DNA of 64,000 nucleotides from Ceratorhiza oryzae-sativae (taxonomy: Eukaryota > Basidiomycota > Agaricomycetes > Cantharellales > Ceratobasidiaceae), in the NCBI GenBank assembly GCA_030998015.1, contig JARWMV010000237.1, positions 248,001 to 312,000 on the forward strand, in the 5' to 3' direction. A model generated the notes under the pieces. The model was given only the letters and a program-made list of their open reading frames with translations. It did no database searches and was not told the DNA's origin. The position numbers and the translations under genes are program-made. This document shows positions 10,507 through 21,375 of the stretch, piece after piece. Position 1 is the stretch's first letter; each line of letters opens with the position of its first letter.

Positions 10507-11796
10507 ATGATGCTAAGCGGAAATGGATCGAACGCGGCAACACCCCAGCCAAGCGGATCAAGCGAAGGGCAGAGGTCGGCGTCGCCATTGCCAGCGCCCT
10601 TGGTATCAAGCCGAGCCCCCTCACCCGCTTCTATGCGGCCTACGCCGATGGATCAAGGGTCCGAAGAGCTGACCGAAACCGTGCCAGCCCCTCGGTTCCG
10701 TGTCCAGACCAGGGCGGTGCTGCTGACCTGGTTGAAGCTACACGATCAGCCCTCAAGTGGGCTCGTCGCCCAATACAAGGCGTTCTGCTGCCAACGGCCA
10801 AATCATTGGGCGACTTTGGCAGTGGTGGAACGCCACAACCCTGAGGAACCAAACTACGACCCGGCCTGGCCCCTCCATGTCCACGCCCTCTCCATCAGTC
10901 AGGAGCGGAAGGGCGGCTGGAACACCCAGAACACCCGGTTCTGGGACTTCGAGGGGCAACACCCCAACATCCTGCCAAAGGACCTCAAGGACGGACCAGG
11001 AGGCAACCCTGCAAGGGAGGCTTTCAACTACCTCTGGAAGGATGTCGGAGCTAACGGCAAGGAGGTAGAGGAGCTGATGGCGGGGGACCTGACCTTGGAA
11101 AGGTTGGAGGAAATCCTGGTGAAGGGGAAGGGCAGGAAAAGGTCGAGGGCAGAGGCGGACCTGGAGGACGGGGCAGAGATTGTTGCCTCAGCGACAAAAA
11201 AAGACTACTACCAGGCATTCAAGCGCCTGCGCCCCCTCCAGATGGTGACGACGTGGAACTTGGTACGAGCATATGCTGAGTACACATATAAGGAGGACCG
11301 GGGATGCATGCCTGCAATCCTGGTGGAGTTGGAAGTCCCAGAAGACCAGGCGCACATCGACAGGGCGGACCGATGGTTTGCGGAAGAGGCTGAGAAGAGA
11401 GGGAGGGGCGTGCGCCATCGCATCCTGGTGATCGAAGGCGAAACAGGAACTGGGAAGACGGCGTATGCGTGATCCAAGGGCTCCCATAGCCGGATGTGCA
11501 ACGTCTGGAACGTGGGGAATCTGTCGGAGGACGCCAACATCTGGATCCTGGATGACATGGTCCAGTCAAACGGGAAGTACTCGCTCAAAGCCCTGAGCCA
11601 GTACGAAGCAGACTTCACAGGCAGATATGCTCATGTGAAGTCAATGAAGGTACGGCCAACGGTGATCCTGGGGAATAGCCGGTCAGCCATAATGAAGTGT
11701 TGGACGGACATAGAGGGGGAAGAAGGGGACTTATGGGTATCCAAAAACGTAGACTGGGTATACTCAGGAGGGAAGCCATTTTTTATTTTTCCTTAA
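10507..11796 (+). pseudogene. Rolling-circle replication initiator (CRESS-DNA/geminivirus-like Rep), one in-frame stop
   Basis: Rep proteins nick and join single-stranded DNA at an origin and unwind it during rolling-circle replication. In the 321-codon first part I see motif I VLLTW (71-75), the HUH motif LHVHAL (123-128), the catalytic Tyr motif YLWK (175-178) and Walker A GETGTGKT (311-318). Three codons later a TGA (11470-11472) stops the frame. The same frame continues without further stops to 11796 and shows Walker B ILDDM (about 11545-11559) and motif C VILGN with the sensor Asn. That is the complete endonuclease plus superfamily 3 helicase order. The first about 65 residues are Ser/Pro-rich and unlike the core. 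The gene is GC-richer than pol, has its own TATA box, and lies between chromodomain and 3' LTR, where fungal Ty3 elements normally have nothing. Acquisition from a CRESS virus or plasmid is inferred. Confidence 0.85.
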
Positions 11797-11896
11797 AAAA
11801 TAAAAATAAATTATCTTTGTATAAGCTGTTTTATTCACAGACCATGTGTCGAGAAGTAAGCTTAAACAAGGAAATAAGCAAGGAGAAAGTAATCTC

Positions 11897-12021
11897 ATGT
11901 AGCGTAGAGGTTAAGGGGTCTAGCCTGACTCATCATCTCCTAGCTAATCAATCACACATCGAACAGAAGGTCGTTGGTTCGAGTCCAGCGCCCTTAACCT
12001 CCTCGATATATGAGATACCTT
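11897..12021 (+). other. tRNA-like pol III unit (box A, box B, T-run)
   Basis: TAGCGTAGAGG at 11900-11910 fits box A, and GGTTCGAGTCC at 11976-11986 fits box B almost perfectly; a TTTT run at about 12018 could terminate transcription. The T arm GTTGG-TTCGAGT-CCAGC folds well. The rest does not make a standard cloverleaf: an 11-bp perfect inverted repeat (GAGGTTAAGGG at 11907-11917, CCCTTAACCTC at 11991-12001) competes with the acceptor stem, and the 70-bp box spacing would need an intron. It is probably a tRNA-derived relic or SINE-like piece, not a working tRNA. Confidence 0.35.
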
Positions 12022-12079
12022 TTAGAAACTTTTAGAACCCAGAAAAGAAACATGCCTCGAGATCCCCCAAGACATGTCC

Positions 12080-12093
12080 AAAGGGGGGGATAA
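12080..12093 (+). other. Polypurine tract of chromovirus
   Basis: The run AAAGGGGGGGATAA directly precedes the 3' LTR, the expected place of the plus-strand primer for reverse transcription. Confidence 0.8.
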
Positions 12094-12970
12094 TGTTATG
12101 ACCCGCCTAGCAGACATAACCTAACAACCGAATATTGTACAGATTTATGGCATTTTTCCCGAAGTGGAACAAACCATAAACAGGATCACGTGATCTCGGC
12201 GCTTACCCAACGATTAAGCGCCAGTGGTTACCCTGAACTTGCTCCAGCGTTTCTCTCCCATGTTACCTGGAGCGAGGAGCAAGTTGTCACGTGATCTCGG
12301 CGCTTACCAATGACTAAGCGCCAGTGGTTACCCTGAACTTGCTCCAGCGTTTCTCTCCCATGTTACCTGGAGCGAGGAGCAAGTTGTCACGTGATCTCGG
12401 CGCTTACCAACGACTAAGCGCTGGTGGTTACCCTGAACTTGCTCCAGCGTTTCTCTCCCATGTTACCTGGAGCAAGGAGCGAGTTGTCACGTGATCTCGG
12501 CGCTTACCCAACGATTAAGCACCAGTGGTTACCCTGAACTCGCTCCAGCGTTTCTCTCCCATGTTACCTGGAGCGAGGAGCGAGTTGTCACGTGATCTCG
12601 GCGCTTACCCAACGATTAAGCGCCGGGTGCTTAAGTCCAAAGTCACATGACCCTCGGACCTCGCGCGGCTCTATAAGATTCGGAGCCGCACAAACTTAAG
12701 ACAAACAATTACCTAACCCATAGTACTGTACATAACCTACACCTACTGCGGAGTGTGCTTAGATAATACATCTGCAGCCACCGCAGCCACAGGTGTATAT
12801 AAGAAGGATAAAGCAAGACTGGACACCTCAGCTTGCTTTATCTCATCAACCACCATAGACCATAGCAAAAAACTGTAACTAGAACACTCAATACATACTG
12901 CATAGCACCAAACCGTCAACGCAGCCACTACTTAAGTGCTCCACAAGGGAGCCTCCAGAGGGTCATGACA
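12094..12970 (+). repeat. 3' LTR of chromovirus
   Basis: 877 bp, otherwise nearly identical to 1235-2012. It carries four full 100/101-bp U3 units starting at 12187, 12288, 12388 and 12488, plus a partial one at 12589; the 5' LTR has three. It ends GGTCATGACA and is followed by the duplicated CTAAG. Confidence 0.92.
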
Positions 12971-12975
12971 CTAAG

Positions 12976-15179
12976 CATGTGATGTGGAAGACTTGCCAAA
13001 ATTCAGCACTGGCATGCCAGATTTTGGCACTTTTGAACATGTTTTCATCCTGCACTTGCTCCTGCATGCCAGAAGCCAGAATTTCTGTGGCATTCCCACA
13101 CATGCAGGAACTTCCTGCATTTCACAGGAAGGTGGAAAGGTGGGCATGATTGCAGGAAGGCAAGCATAGTTGGAGCAGGAATGCAAGCACATGGGAGCAG
13201 GAACTTATGTGGGCAGGTGGAAAGGTGGAAAGCAGTCAGTAAAATAGGCTTGTACAGAATGCACAGCACACAATTTGCACAAGTGATCTATCTGCATGTT
13301 TTCACACTATTAGATGTAGGAGGCATTGTTATTAATATATTGACATTGAATCTGCTCAGGCTCAGTAGCTACATTGTATGGAATTCTAACAGTAATTGAT
13401 ATCACCATGATAAAACATCAGGTAAACATAGTTAGAGCAAGTAGGGAAAAGTGTTCATTATAGTTGGATGGGAGTCAGAAATGGAGTTAAGAAGCTGGAA
13501 GCCACAGCACAGAGAGGTGGGATGAATGAACAAACCTGATCCTCCAGCATAGCATTTCTTCACCAACTTAACAAGCATCAGCAAGCATCCAGTAAGCAGG
13601 CAGTAGTGTAGACATACCTGGCTAGCAGCTGAAACCTTTGCCTTCCTTGCAAAGGCCAAGATCTGAGGATGATGAGGAGAGGTTTAGGTTGCAAGGAAGC
13701 AAGGGGTTCAGATTTCCAGCATGCAAGGAAGGATTGAAGTAGAGTGACCAGGATGGGTTTAGGTCAAATGCCAAGGATGGATTTATGTTGCAGAAAAGCC
13801 ATGGTGAGCCCACCTCTGTCTCCCAAGGTGTGCTGAACAGAGAAACTGTGTCTTGAGGTGGCAAGTTTGGGCTACAGGTTGCCCTAGAAAATGATGTTAG
13901 CACCTTTTTTACACAGTGTATCAATACATCTTGTAGCACAGAATGCAACTTACACATGGTGGCTGATGAATATCTCAATACCTTGCTCCGCAAGCAACTG
14001 AGAGAGTTGGCAACAATGGCTGTTGAATTGGCTAAGACCTTGTCCTCCCTGCATTTTAATCTGCTTGCAAGGCATGCCCATGCTGGAGTATCCAATAATG
14101 TCAGTTGGTTCCAGCTAGAGTGGGTGCTTGAGCTTACCAGGTGAGGTTGTGGTTCAACAACCAAGAATGTGTAAGTGCTGGGCATTCCTCATCAGCCAGA
14201 CAACGCAAGGCAGGCATGCTAGTGCAATGTTTGGGACATGTAGAACATGATGAGTACCTGAACAAATACTGTGTATCTACATACCTGCAGGGCAGAATAC
14301 AATGTCAAGATACTTACAAAAAGCAGAGTTTGAGCCTGCATTGAGCAAAAGTCAGGCATTGTCATAGGTACCAACCATAAACAATCTTCAGAAACACAAC
14401 AACATGTCCATGTTGCAGTGTGCAGCAGGTAAAACAAATTAGGTGATTCAGCTACCTATATGCAGACTTACCTTTTTTTTTCTTGCAGCCTGACCAAACT
14501 TCAACTTGCCTGTCACTAGTGCATTAAATTCATATAAATGCAACTTTCTGATGTGCAGCAACTCCCAGAGTCAGCCTGTGCAGCTGCCATTCTAGATTGG
14601 ATACATACTATATCTCAGCATCCCCCTGATCTCACAAGTACAATGTTGTCTTTGATGCACAATGTTTGTGCCCTCAGCTCTGATGACAATGATTGCATCA
14701 TCTCCAAGCAGCCACCTGCAATTGCTGGGAGCAGCAACCAACCAATGAAACATGCAAGAGCTGATAGCAATCTCAGCCCTCTTGTTGGTACATTTCACAC
14801 CATTTATTGTTCACTGAACCTCAACTTACCTGACTAGATCAGGTGTTGCAAGTGTGACCAGACAATCCACAAGACAATAACACCAGCACCTGCCCATCAA
14901 GTCCTTCCCAATCTGAGAGGGAAACAGGATTGCTCACACCTTCTCAAAGCAATGGAGCCAATACTAGCACACCAAAGATTAAGGATAAGTGGCATGACCA
15001 GACCTGGCTCAGGCAAGCCAAGGGAGACATTGAAATCAAGCTAGGTAAGAGTACATTTAGTGGATTGCAATGACCCACCGCCTACATGATAATTTTTATG
15101 ATTTAGCTGTATGCCACAAGCAAGTAGTGGAATCCTGTTTGGATACATACAAGGGATTCAAGCTCCTGATAATCATGTG
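12976..15179. other. CpG-poor non-coding or decayed repeat DNA
   Basis: Only short frames without recognisable domains. CpG is very rare. The segment continues into the hAT relic at 15180 and may hold its decayed 5' part. Gene-like pieces around 13960-14140 and 14538-14840 show no family I know. Confidence 0.4.
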
Positions 15180-15873
15180 GAAACCCAACAGAACAGCCAT
15201 GCATTATGGCTACAAGTGCAATGTGTATGTATCATTTTAACTTGTTGTATTTGCATGGTAATAAATACAGGCTCATAGGTGCAAGACTGGGTTCATTGCT
15301 TGCCAGCATATTGGCTCCACTGAGACTGGTTTGCTCCAGTCACACAAGGAGTGTTGCACTGGGCAGGATTCATCAGCAAAGACACTTGTGGAATTTGGCA
15401 TTACTGGGGGCACTGGTTGATTAATGCACAAGGAAGTCTGTGAATATGTTGCTCTCTGGATGGCAGAGAGCACCTGCCTGTTTTTGATGATTGAGGATCA
15501 CTACATATGTTATCACTTGAAATACTGAGCTACTGCTAATTGTGACTTTAGTTGCTCAAACTTCTTCACCAGGATGCCAAGAAGTACTTACCAAGCCAAG
15601 GCACAATATTGAAAGATATTCAACATCTTTACAAGCTCCAACAAGAGGATATTATTGCCAAACTCAAGGTTCACTGTGTCCAAACAGTCTGAGTAGATAC
15701 TTAACTAACACATGTACACACTGATCACCTGTATATTAGACACATGTTGGAGTGTTCCATGTTGTGCTTGATTTATTTCAGAGCAGCAATGGATTTGATT
15801 TTCTTGGCCTCATACTGTTTCAGCTCTCACAGGTTGTGCCCAGTCAACCAGTTGAAATTGAGTGGTTTGTGCT

Positions 15874-16257
15874 TGTTGACAATGACAAGTCAGGTGACAA
15901 GGAAAATAGTAAGAAAAGAAAGAACTTGTATTCAACGAGAGGTCAAGTTCTTGAGGAGTCATCTGCAAACTTGACCTGGTTTATATACATGCTATGAGCC
16001 ACATCATAACAAACAAGTCTGTACAGTGAGTCACAACTGATAAGAGATAGAAGCAATAGAAGCAATAGAAGTGACTGCGGAACTGCAGAATTTCACATCA
16101 AAGTTGAAATTCATCTTGGTTATTGGTCCAGAACATTCCCTGAATCACATGACACAGATATACCATAAAAGGCAAGTATGTTTTGAACATGATCTCATAA
16201 AATGTAATAAATCAAGAAAATATTATAGAGTGGATATGTGCATGTCAGTTTGTGACA
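15874..16257 (-). repeat. 3' LTR of minus-strand element
   Basis: 384 bp; on the minus strand it begins TGTCACAAACTGACATG and ends TTGTCAACA (TG..CA). The polypurine tract GAAGGGGGGAAG read on the minus strand (16258-16269) abuts it. Confidence 0.9.
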
Positions 16258-19200
16258 CTTCCCCCCTTCAAGGCACAAGGGTCATGGGGTGCCTTTGGAT
16301 GTGACTTGACATAGTCAGCCATGAGTTCTGGTGTGTTTACCAGGTCATTGTAAGTTAACCATTGTTGTTCGTCATAACTGAGCCATTTGACATAGTATTC
16401 AAAGATATTAGACCTTTTGTTGTATTGCAACTTTATGATCTGTTCCACTTCAAATTCTTCTTCCCCTTCAGGAGTTACCACTGGTGGTGATGGGGGAACC
16501 TGACACCCATAGGGGTCATCTTTATATTTGGTCAGGAGTGAAACATGAAATACTGGGTGTATTTTCATGGTTATTGGCAAGTCCAGTTTGAAGGTGTGGG
16601 TGCCGTGTTGTGCTATCACCTTGAATGGTCCAACTCTCTTGTGGGCCAGTTTCCTGGAGGCTTGTTGTGTCTGTATGTTCTTGGTGTCAAGCCAGACCTT
16701 GTCCCCAGCCTTGATGGCTTCTGGGGTCTGATGTTTTTGGTCATAGTATTCTTTGATCCTCTGGTTTGATATCTCCAGAGCAGCCTTCAGTTCATTGTGA
16801 CCTTTTTGAAGCCATTCTGCATGGTTGTCTGCTAAGGGGAGCTCTTGTCCCTCCCTGTCCCCAACTGCCAATCTTGGGTGGAACCCATAGTTTGCAAAGA
16901 ATGGTGATTTGCCAGTTGAGGCATTGACACTGTTGTTGTAGGCAAATTCAGCCAATGGTAAAAGAGAGACCCAGTTGTCCTGCCAGTCTGATACATAATG
17001 TCTGATGTATCCTTCTACTACTTGGTTAGCCCTTTCAGATTGGCCATCCATTTGAGGGTGGTATGCTGTAGAGTAGGAGGGTTTTATATCCAGCTGTTTG
17101 TACAAGTGCCTTAAAAATTTGGATGCAAAGTTGGGGCCATGGTCTGAAATGGTTTTTTGTGGTAACCTGTGAAGTTTCCATACATAGGTTAGGAACAGGT
17201 TGGCACAATCCATAGCACTGGCTTCTGATTGACATGGAATAAAGTGGACCATTTTTGTCAGGCAGTTGACAACTGTAAATATGGCATCAAACCCTTCCGA
17301 CAGGGGTAGCCCAGTGATCAGGTCATAGGTAATTTCCTCCCAAGGCTTTTCCAGTGCTGGTATTTGGTTTAGTAATCCTGGGGGAACTTGGTTGCTGTGC
17401 TTGTTCCTGATACAGGATTTGCAATGTGTAATGTATTTGTTGACTGATTTTTTCATTGATGACCATGTGTATTTGCAGCTTAACAATTTGTATGTTCTGA
17501 ACTGCCCAGGGTGTCCTGCTGCAGGGTTATCATGATGACTTTCAATGACCAGCTTGCAAAGTTCTTTGTTATTTGGGACATAGATTTGGCCCTTGTATTG
17601 TAAAAGTCCTTCATCCCACTCCCAATTTTTGACCTTCTCATTATTGTCTAGGGCTTTCAGCACTTTTGATAGGTGCTCATCCCCTGGAATTGCATCCCTA
17701 ATGAGTTGTTCCAGATCATGGTCCAGTGTGATTGCTTGTAGCCACAGCGATTTTAATTCCAAAAATTGATTTTGTGCAAGCAGAGCTTGGCTCTCACTCC
17801 CCTCTTTAGGGATGTGCCTTGATAGCCTAGAGAGTATGTCTGCCTGGCCATTCTTTGCCCCTTCAATGTATAGGATTTTGAATTCAAACTGGGATAGGAA
17901 TTCATGCCATTGTGTTACTCAGCCATTCAGTGGCCAGTTTGTTTTCCAGTACTCTAAGTTTTTGTGATCACAAACAATGTTTACTGGGTGTTCAGCCCCT
18001 TCTAGCAAGTGACACCAGTGTTTGAGGGCTTTTATGATTGCCAGCATTTCTTTGTTGTAGATATCATAGTTCCTTTCTGCCAGAACCATAGCTTTAGAGT
18101 AGTAGGAGATTGGGTGGAGCAATCCATCTTCTCTGTATTGCAATAGTACAGCACCTGTGGCATAGCCTGAGGTGTCTGTTTCCAGAATGAATGGTTTGCT
18201 GGGTTCTGGCTGAATTAGGAGGGGGGCTTCCTTTAATTTCTGCTTCAGCAAGTTCCATGTCCAATCCCTTTCTTCTGTCCATTCCCACTTTACATCCTTC
18301 TTGACAAGTTCATAAAGGAATTTTGTGATTTTTGAAAAGTCCTTTATGAAGTGCCTTAACCAGTTTGCAAACCCCAGCCCTTCCAGGACTTCAGTTGGGT
18401 TGGTAGGGGTTGGCCATTCAACAGCTTTTTCAACCTTGGCTGGGTCTACTTTAATTCCCTGGGGAGTCACTACTATTCCCAGGTAGTCCACTTTGGTGAC
18501 ATCAAAAACACATTTCTCCAGGGTGCAGTATAGGCCAGCCTTTTGGAGACAACGCAAGACTTCTCTGACATGTTCGTCATGTTCTTCTTGGTTTTTTGAG
18601 AATACTAATATGTTGTCCATGTAAATTATGACATAAATGCCTTCAATGTCCTGGAATTCCTCTTGGATCATAGCCATGAAGGTTCCTGGTGCATTCTTTT
18701 GGCCAAATTGCATGACTAAGGGCTCATACAGCCTGTATTTGGTCTTAAAAGCAGCCTTCCATTCATCTCCTTCCTGAATTTGTATAAGGTTGAAGCCCCA
18801 CTTTAGATCAAACTTGGTGAATATCTTTGCCCCATGCAAAGTCTCCACAATATCATTGATGCGTGGGAGTGGGTACACATTGGAGACAGTCATTTCATTT
18901 AGCCACTGGTAGTCAATGCACATGTGCAGCTTCCCATTCTTCTTTTTAACAAATATGACTGGGGATGCCATTGGTGACCTTGAGGGTCTGATATGCCCTG
19001 CTTTCAGTTGGCAGTCCAAGGTCTTGTGCAATTCCACATCTTCCTTGACACCCACACTATATATAGGGCCATGCCTTGGCTTAGCATCTGGTTTTAGATC
19101 TATTTCCATGTCCCACTTCCTATGGGGTGGTAATGGCTGGACATTGTCTTCTTCACCAAATATTTTCTTGAACTCTCTATATTTTGCTGGGAGTGAGTCT

Positions 19201-19775
19201 AAGGAGTCCAACTGGAGCTCCTTGGGTTTGTTTGCTCACACATGTAAGGGTTTTGTGATGCAGTGCTTCAAACATATTGGCAAGTTGAACTTCATGTCTT
19301 TTCCATCCCAATCAATGTTGGGATTATGGAATTTGAGCCATGACATGCCCAGGACTAAATCATTTTTGCCAACGTTCACTATGTAAGCACTGAGAATTTC
19401 TTGGTGCTCCTGAATGCACAACTCAAAGGTGCAATAATGGGTAACAGACCCAGAGTCAATCTCCCTTCCATTGATTACTCATAGTCTTTTTGGTGTTTTT
19501 AGGGAGACAGTAGGAATATGGTATTGTTTAACCAGATATTCATGTATAAATACTGATGTGGCCCCTGAATCAATCATGGCCCATCTGTTGAATTTTTTCA
19601 TATTATATGCAGACTTGTGTTCAGGGGTTATGTGCAGAGGGAATGCATGAAAGAAAAATTGAAGTTGTGATTGGTTTCCTAACAACATACATTCCATTTC
19701 CATACTTTTATTTTCATTCTGCACATTTTGTAACATAGCACCCAAGACCGCCCCCCTGGCATGGTTTGAGCTCAT
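16245..19775 (-). pseudogene. pol of minus-strand element: PR, RT-RNase H, INT-chromodomain
   Basis: The protease lies in 19236-19775, with the active-site motif MIDSGATSVF. RT-RNase H is open from 19211 to 17919 with PRINDIVETL and a YMDN in place of the catalytic YMDD (around 18616-18627), a change that abolishes a metal-binding aspartate. The frame stops at about 17920 inside RNase H. The integrase frame (17762-16245, 505 codons) has an HHCC finger (HCKSCIRNKH region), the catalytic D,D,E positions YDLITGLP, SDHGPNF and QSERANQ, and a C-terminal chromodomain-like FEYYVKWLSYDEQQW. The reading stop lies just inside the LTR. Together the stops and YMDN make it inactive. Confidence 0.9.
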
Positions 19776-21008
19776 TCTTTTACCAACTCATTGTCAGTTG
19801 TTTCTACATCCTCTACAACCACCTTGTAACCTGACATCTTGGCTGAGGGACATTTGGCAGCAATGTGGCTGCGCCCCCCACAGTTGTAACAGGTGTTTGT
19901 CCCTTTTCCTTTTCCTGCGCTGTCCAGGTCCATTGTGTCTGGATCTTTTGCCTTGGGGGCTGCTGGCAGGTGGTTATCCTTCTTTATGTCCTTAAAGGAC
20001 TCTTGTATGTTGGAGTTGCTGCCATCATACCAGATGGTAGGAACCGTGAAACCCTTGGCGTTGGGCCCAATGGCAATAATTTGCCCTTTTACTGCCCTGC
20101 CATCCTTGATCTTGTATATTTGTTCCCCATTCCTAAACTTTTCCTTTTGGGGGCTGCTTTGGGAGGTGGTTGTTGGCTTGCTGGACAAGGCATTATTGCT
20201 ACTAGATTTGTTGCCTCCATGGGTCATCCTTTTGCTACTGAATGAGATAAGGTGACAGTCAATTTCCAGGGCCTGCTGTGTTAGCTGGGCAAATGTCTTT
20301 GTGCAGGGATCATAATTTTGGGCCACTATGCTGTCTGTTACATCAGATGACAGGCCATCATAGAACTGATCATGCATGGCTGCATTGTTGTAATTGAGCC
20401 CAGTCAAGTATTGGTTGAACAGAGTGAGGTAGTCTTGGACCATCTTGGATTGTTTCAGTTTCCACCATTTATCACAGTTATTTTCAGTATGGTTCAAGTC
20501 CCCATAATGAGTGGTGAATTCCTGCCAAAACAGGTTGGCATTGTGAAGCCATGGCATTGCAGTTCCTGGGTTTGGGATTTCAAATTCTTCATAGGAATTG
20601 ACCCATTTGGCTGCAGACCCTTCAAGATAAGATGTAATAAAGGCAACCACTTGATCAGCCAAATGCCCACTCATGTTTGTATTGATGTATCAGGCACATG
20701 CGATTCTGAATGAAATAGCATCTTCATGCTTTGTGCCATTGAATTTTTGTGGGGCAGCCATTTTGACCTTTGCAGTTGATCTGCTTGCAGGACTGGTGGT
20801 TGCTGGTTTGTAGCTGGGTCATGCTGGAGGAAGGTTGTACTTGGGCAACTCCTGTGCCCCCCAAGGAGGTATTGATTTGTGCTTCAATGCGCATGATGGT
20901 GGTTTGAAGGATTGCTAACATGCTGACTAGGTTGTTAATGTTGGTAGCCAACCTGGCCACATCAGCATCTATTTTTGTTTGATTTGTTGTGAGCTTTGCT
21001 TCAAGCAA
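19772..21008 (-). pseudogene. gag of minus-strand element
   Basis: The N-terminal coiled-coil-like part (21008-20724; repeated Thr/Leu/Ile heptads such as NINNLVSMLAILQTTI) is separated by a short break from the gag core (20674-19772). The core has the retrotransposon gag motifs AAKWVNSYEEF and FWQEFTTHYGD and a C-terminal CX2CX4HX4C knuckle, CYNCGGRSHIAAKC. The gag end overlaps the start of the protease frame by four bases, as expected for adjoining gag and pol. It probably forms the particle; this copy is broken. Confidence 0.83.
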
Positions 21009-21375
21009 GTCTGTGTAGGTTTTGTTGTTGTGTTTGACATCTCCAATATCATTTTGGAGATTGTTGGATCATTCTTGCAGTTCATCCATTTACTGGAGCA
21101 TATAGATCACTTTTTCACCATTGGACATATTTGCCCAAGCAGGGGCTGGGGTTTGGGATGCCATTTTCAAGGGGGACTCAAGTAAATTCTAAGTGCAATG
21201 GAGGCGATAGGGAATTACAGGAAACTGCAGGTTGTTTTGATAATAGAAGATTTCTGTACCCCACACTAGTCTATAAATTTCAAAGTGTTCAATCCCCCCA
21301 AATCTCAGCCATCTATCATCCAAGTCCCAGCTCTTTGTGTCCTGGCAGCAATAAGGCAATTCTTCCCTCTTCAGT

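Larger units (their letters stand above)
1235..12970 (+). mobile_element. Complete Ty3/gypsy chromovirus LTR retrotransposon with CRESS-type Rep cargo
   Basis: Two direct LTRs (1235-2012 and 12094-12970), both TGTTATGACC..GACA, bound the element, and the pentamer CTAAG flanks it at 1230-1234 and 12971-12975, a perfect 5-bp target duplication. Inside are gag with a CCHC knuckle, protease, reverse transcriptase, RNase H, integrase and a C-terminal chromodomain, in the Ty3/chromovirus order. The body is about 11.7 kb, long for this group. The excess comes from a 1.04-kb insertion in RNase H and about 3.6 kb of non-retroviral DNA between the chromodomain and the polypurine tract. All main frames are broken, so this copy is not autonomous. 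CpG is still common, so it is younger than the neighbouring repeats. Confidence 0.93.

Noticed and set aside
10467..10844. Overlapping 125-codon frame at the Rep start
   Set aside because: It overlaps the Rep core in another frame; Rep motifs support the other frame. It might contribute an alternative N-terminus, but nothing shows it.
11897..12001. Functional tRNA-Met with intron (CAT in a loop-like position)
   Set aside because: The anticodon stem does not pair, position 37 would be C, and the acceptor stem conflicts with the D arm; kept only as tRNA-like.
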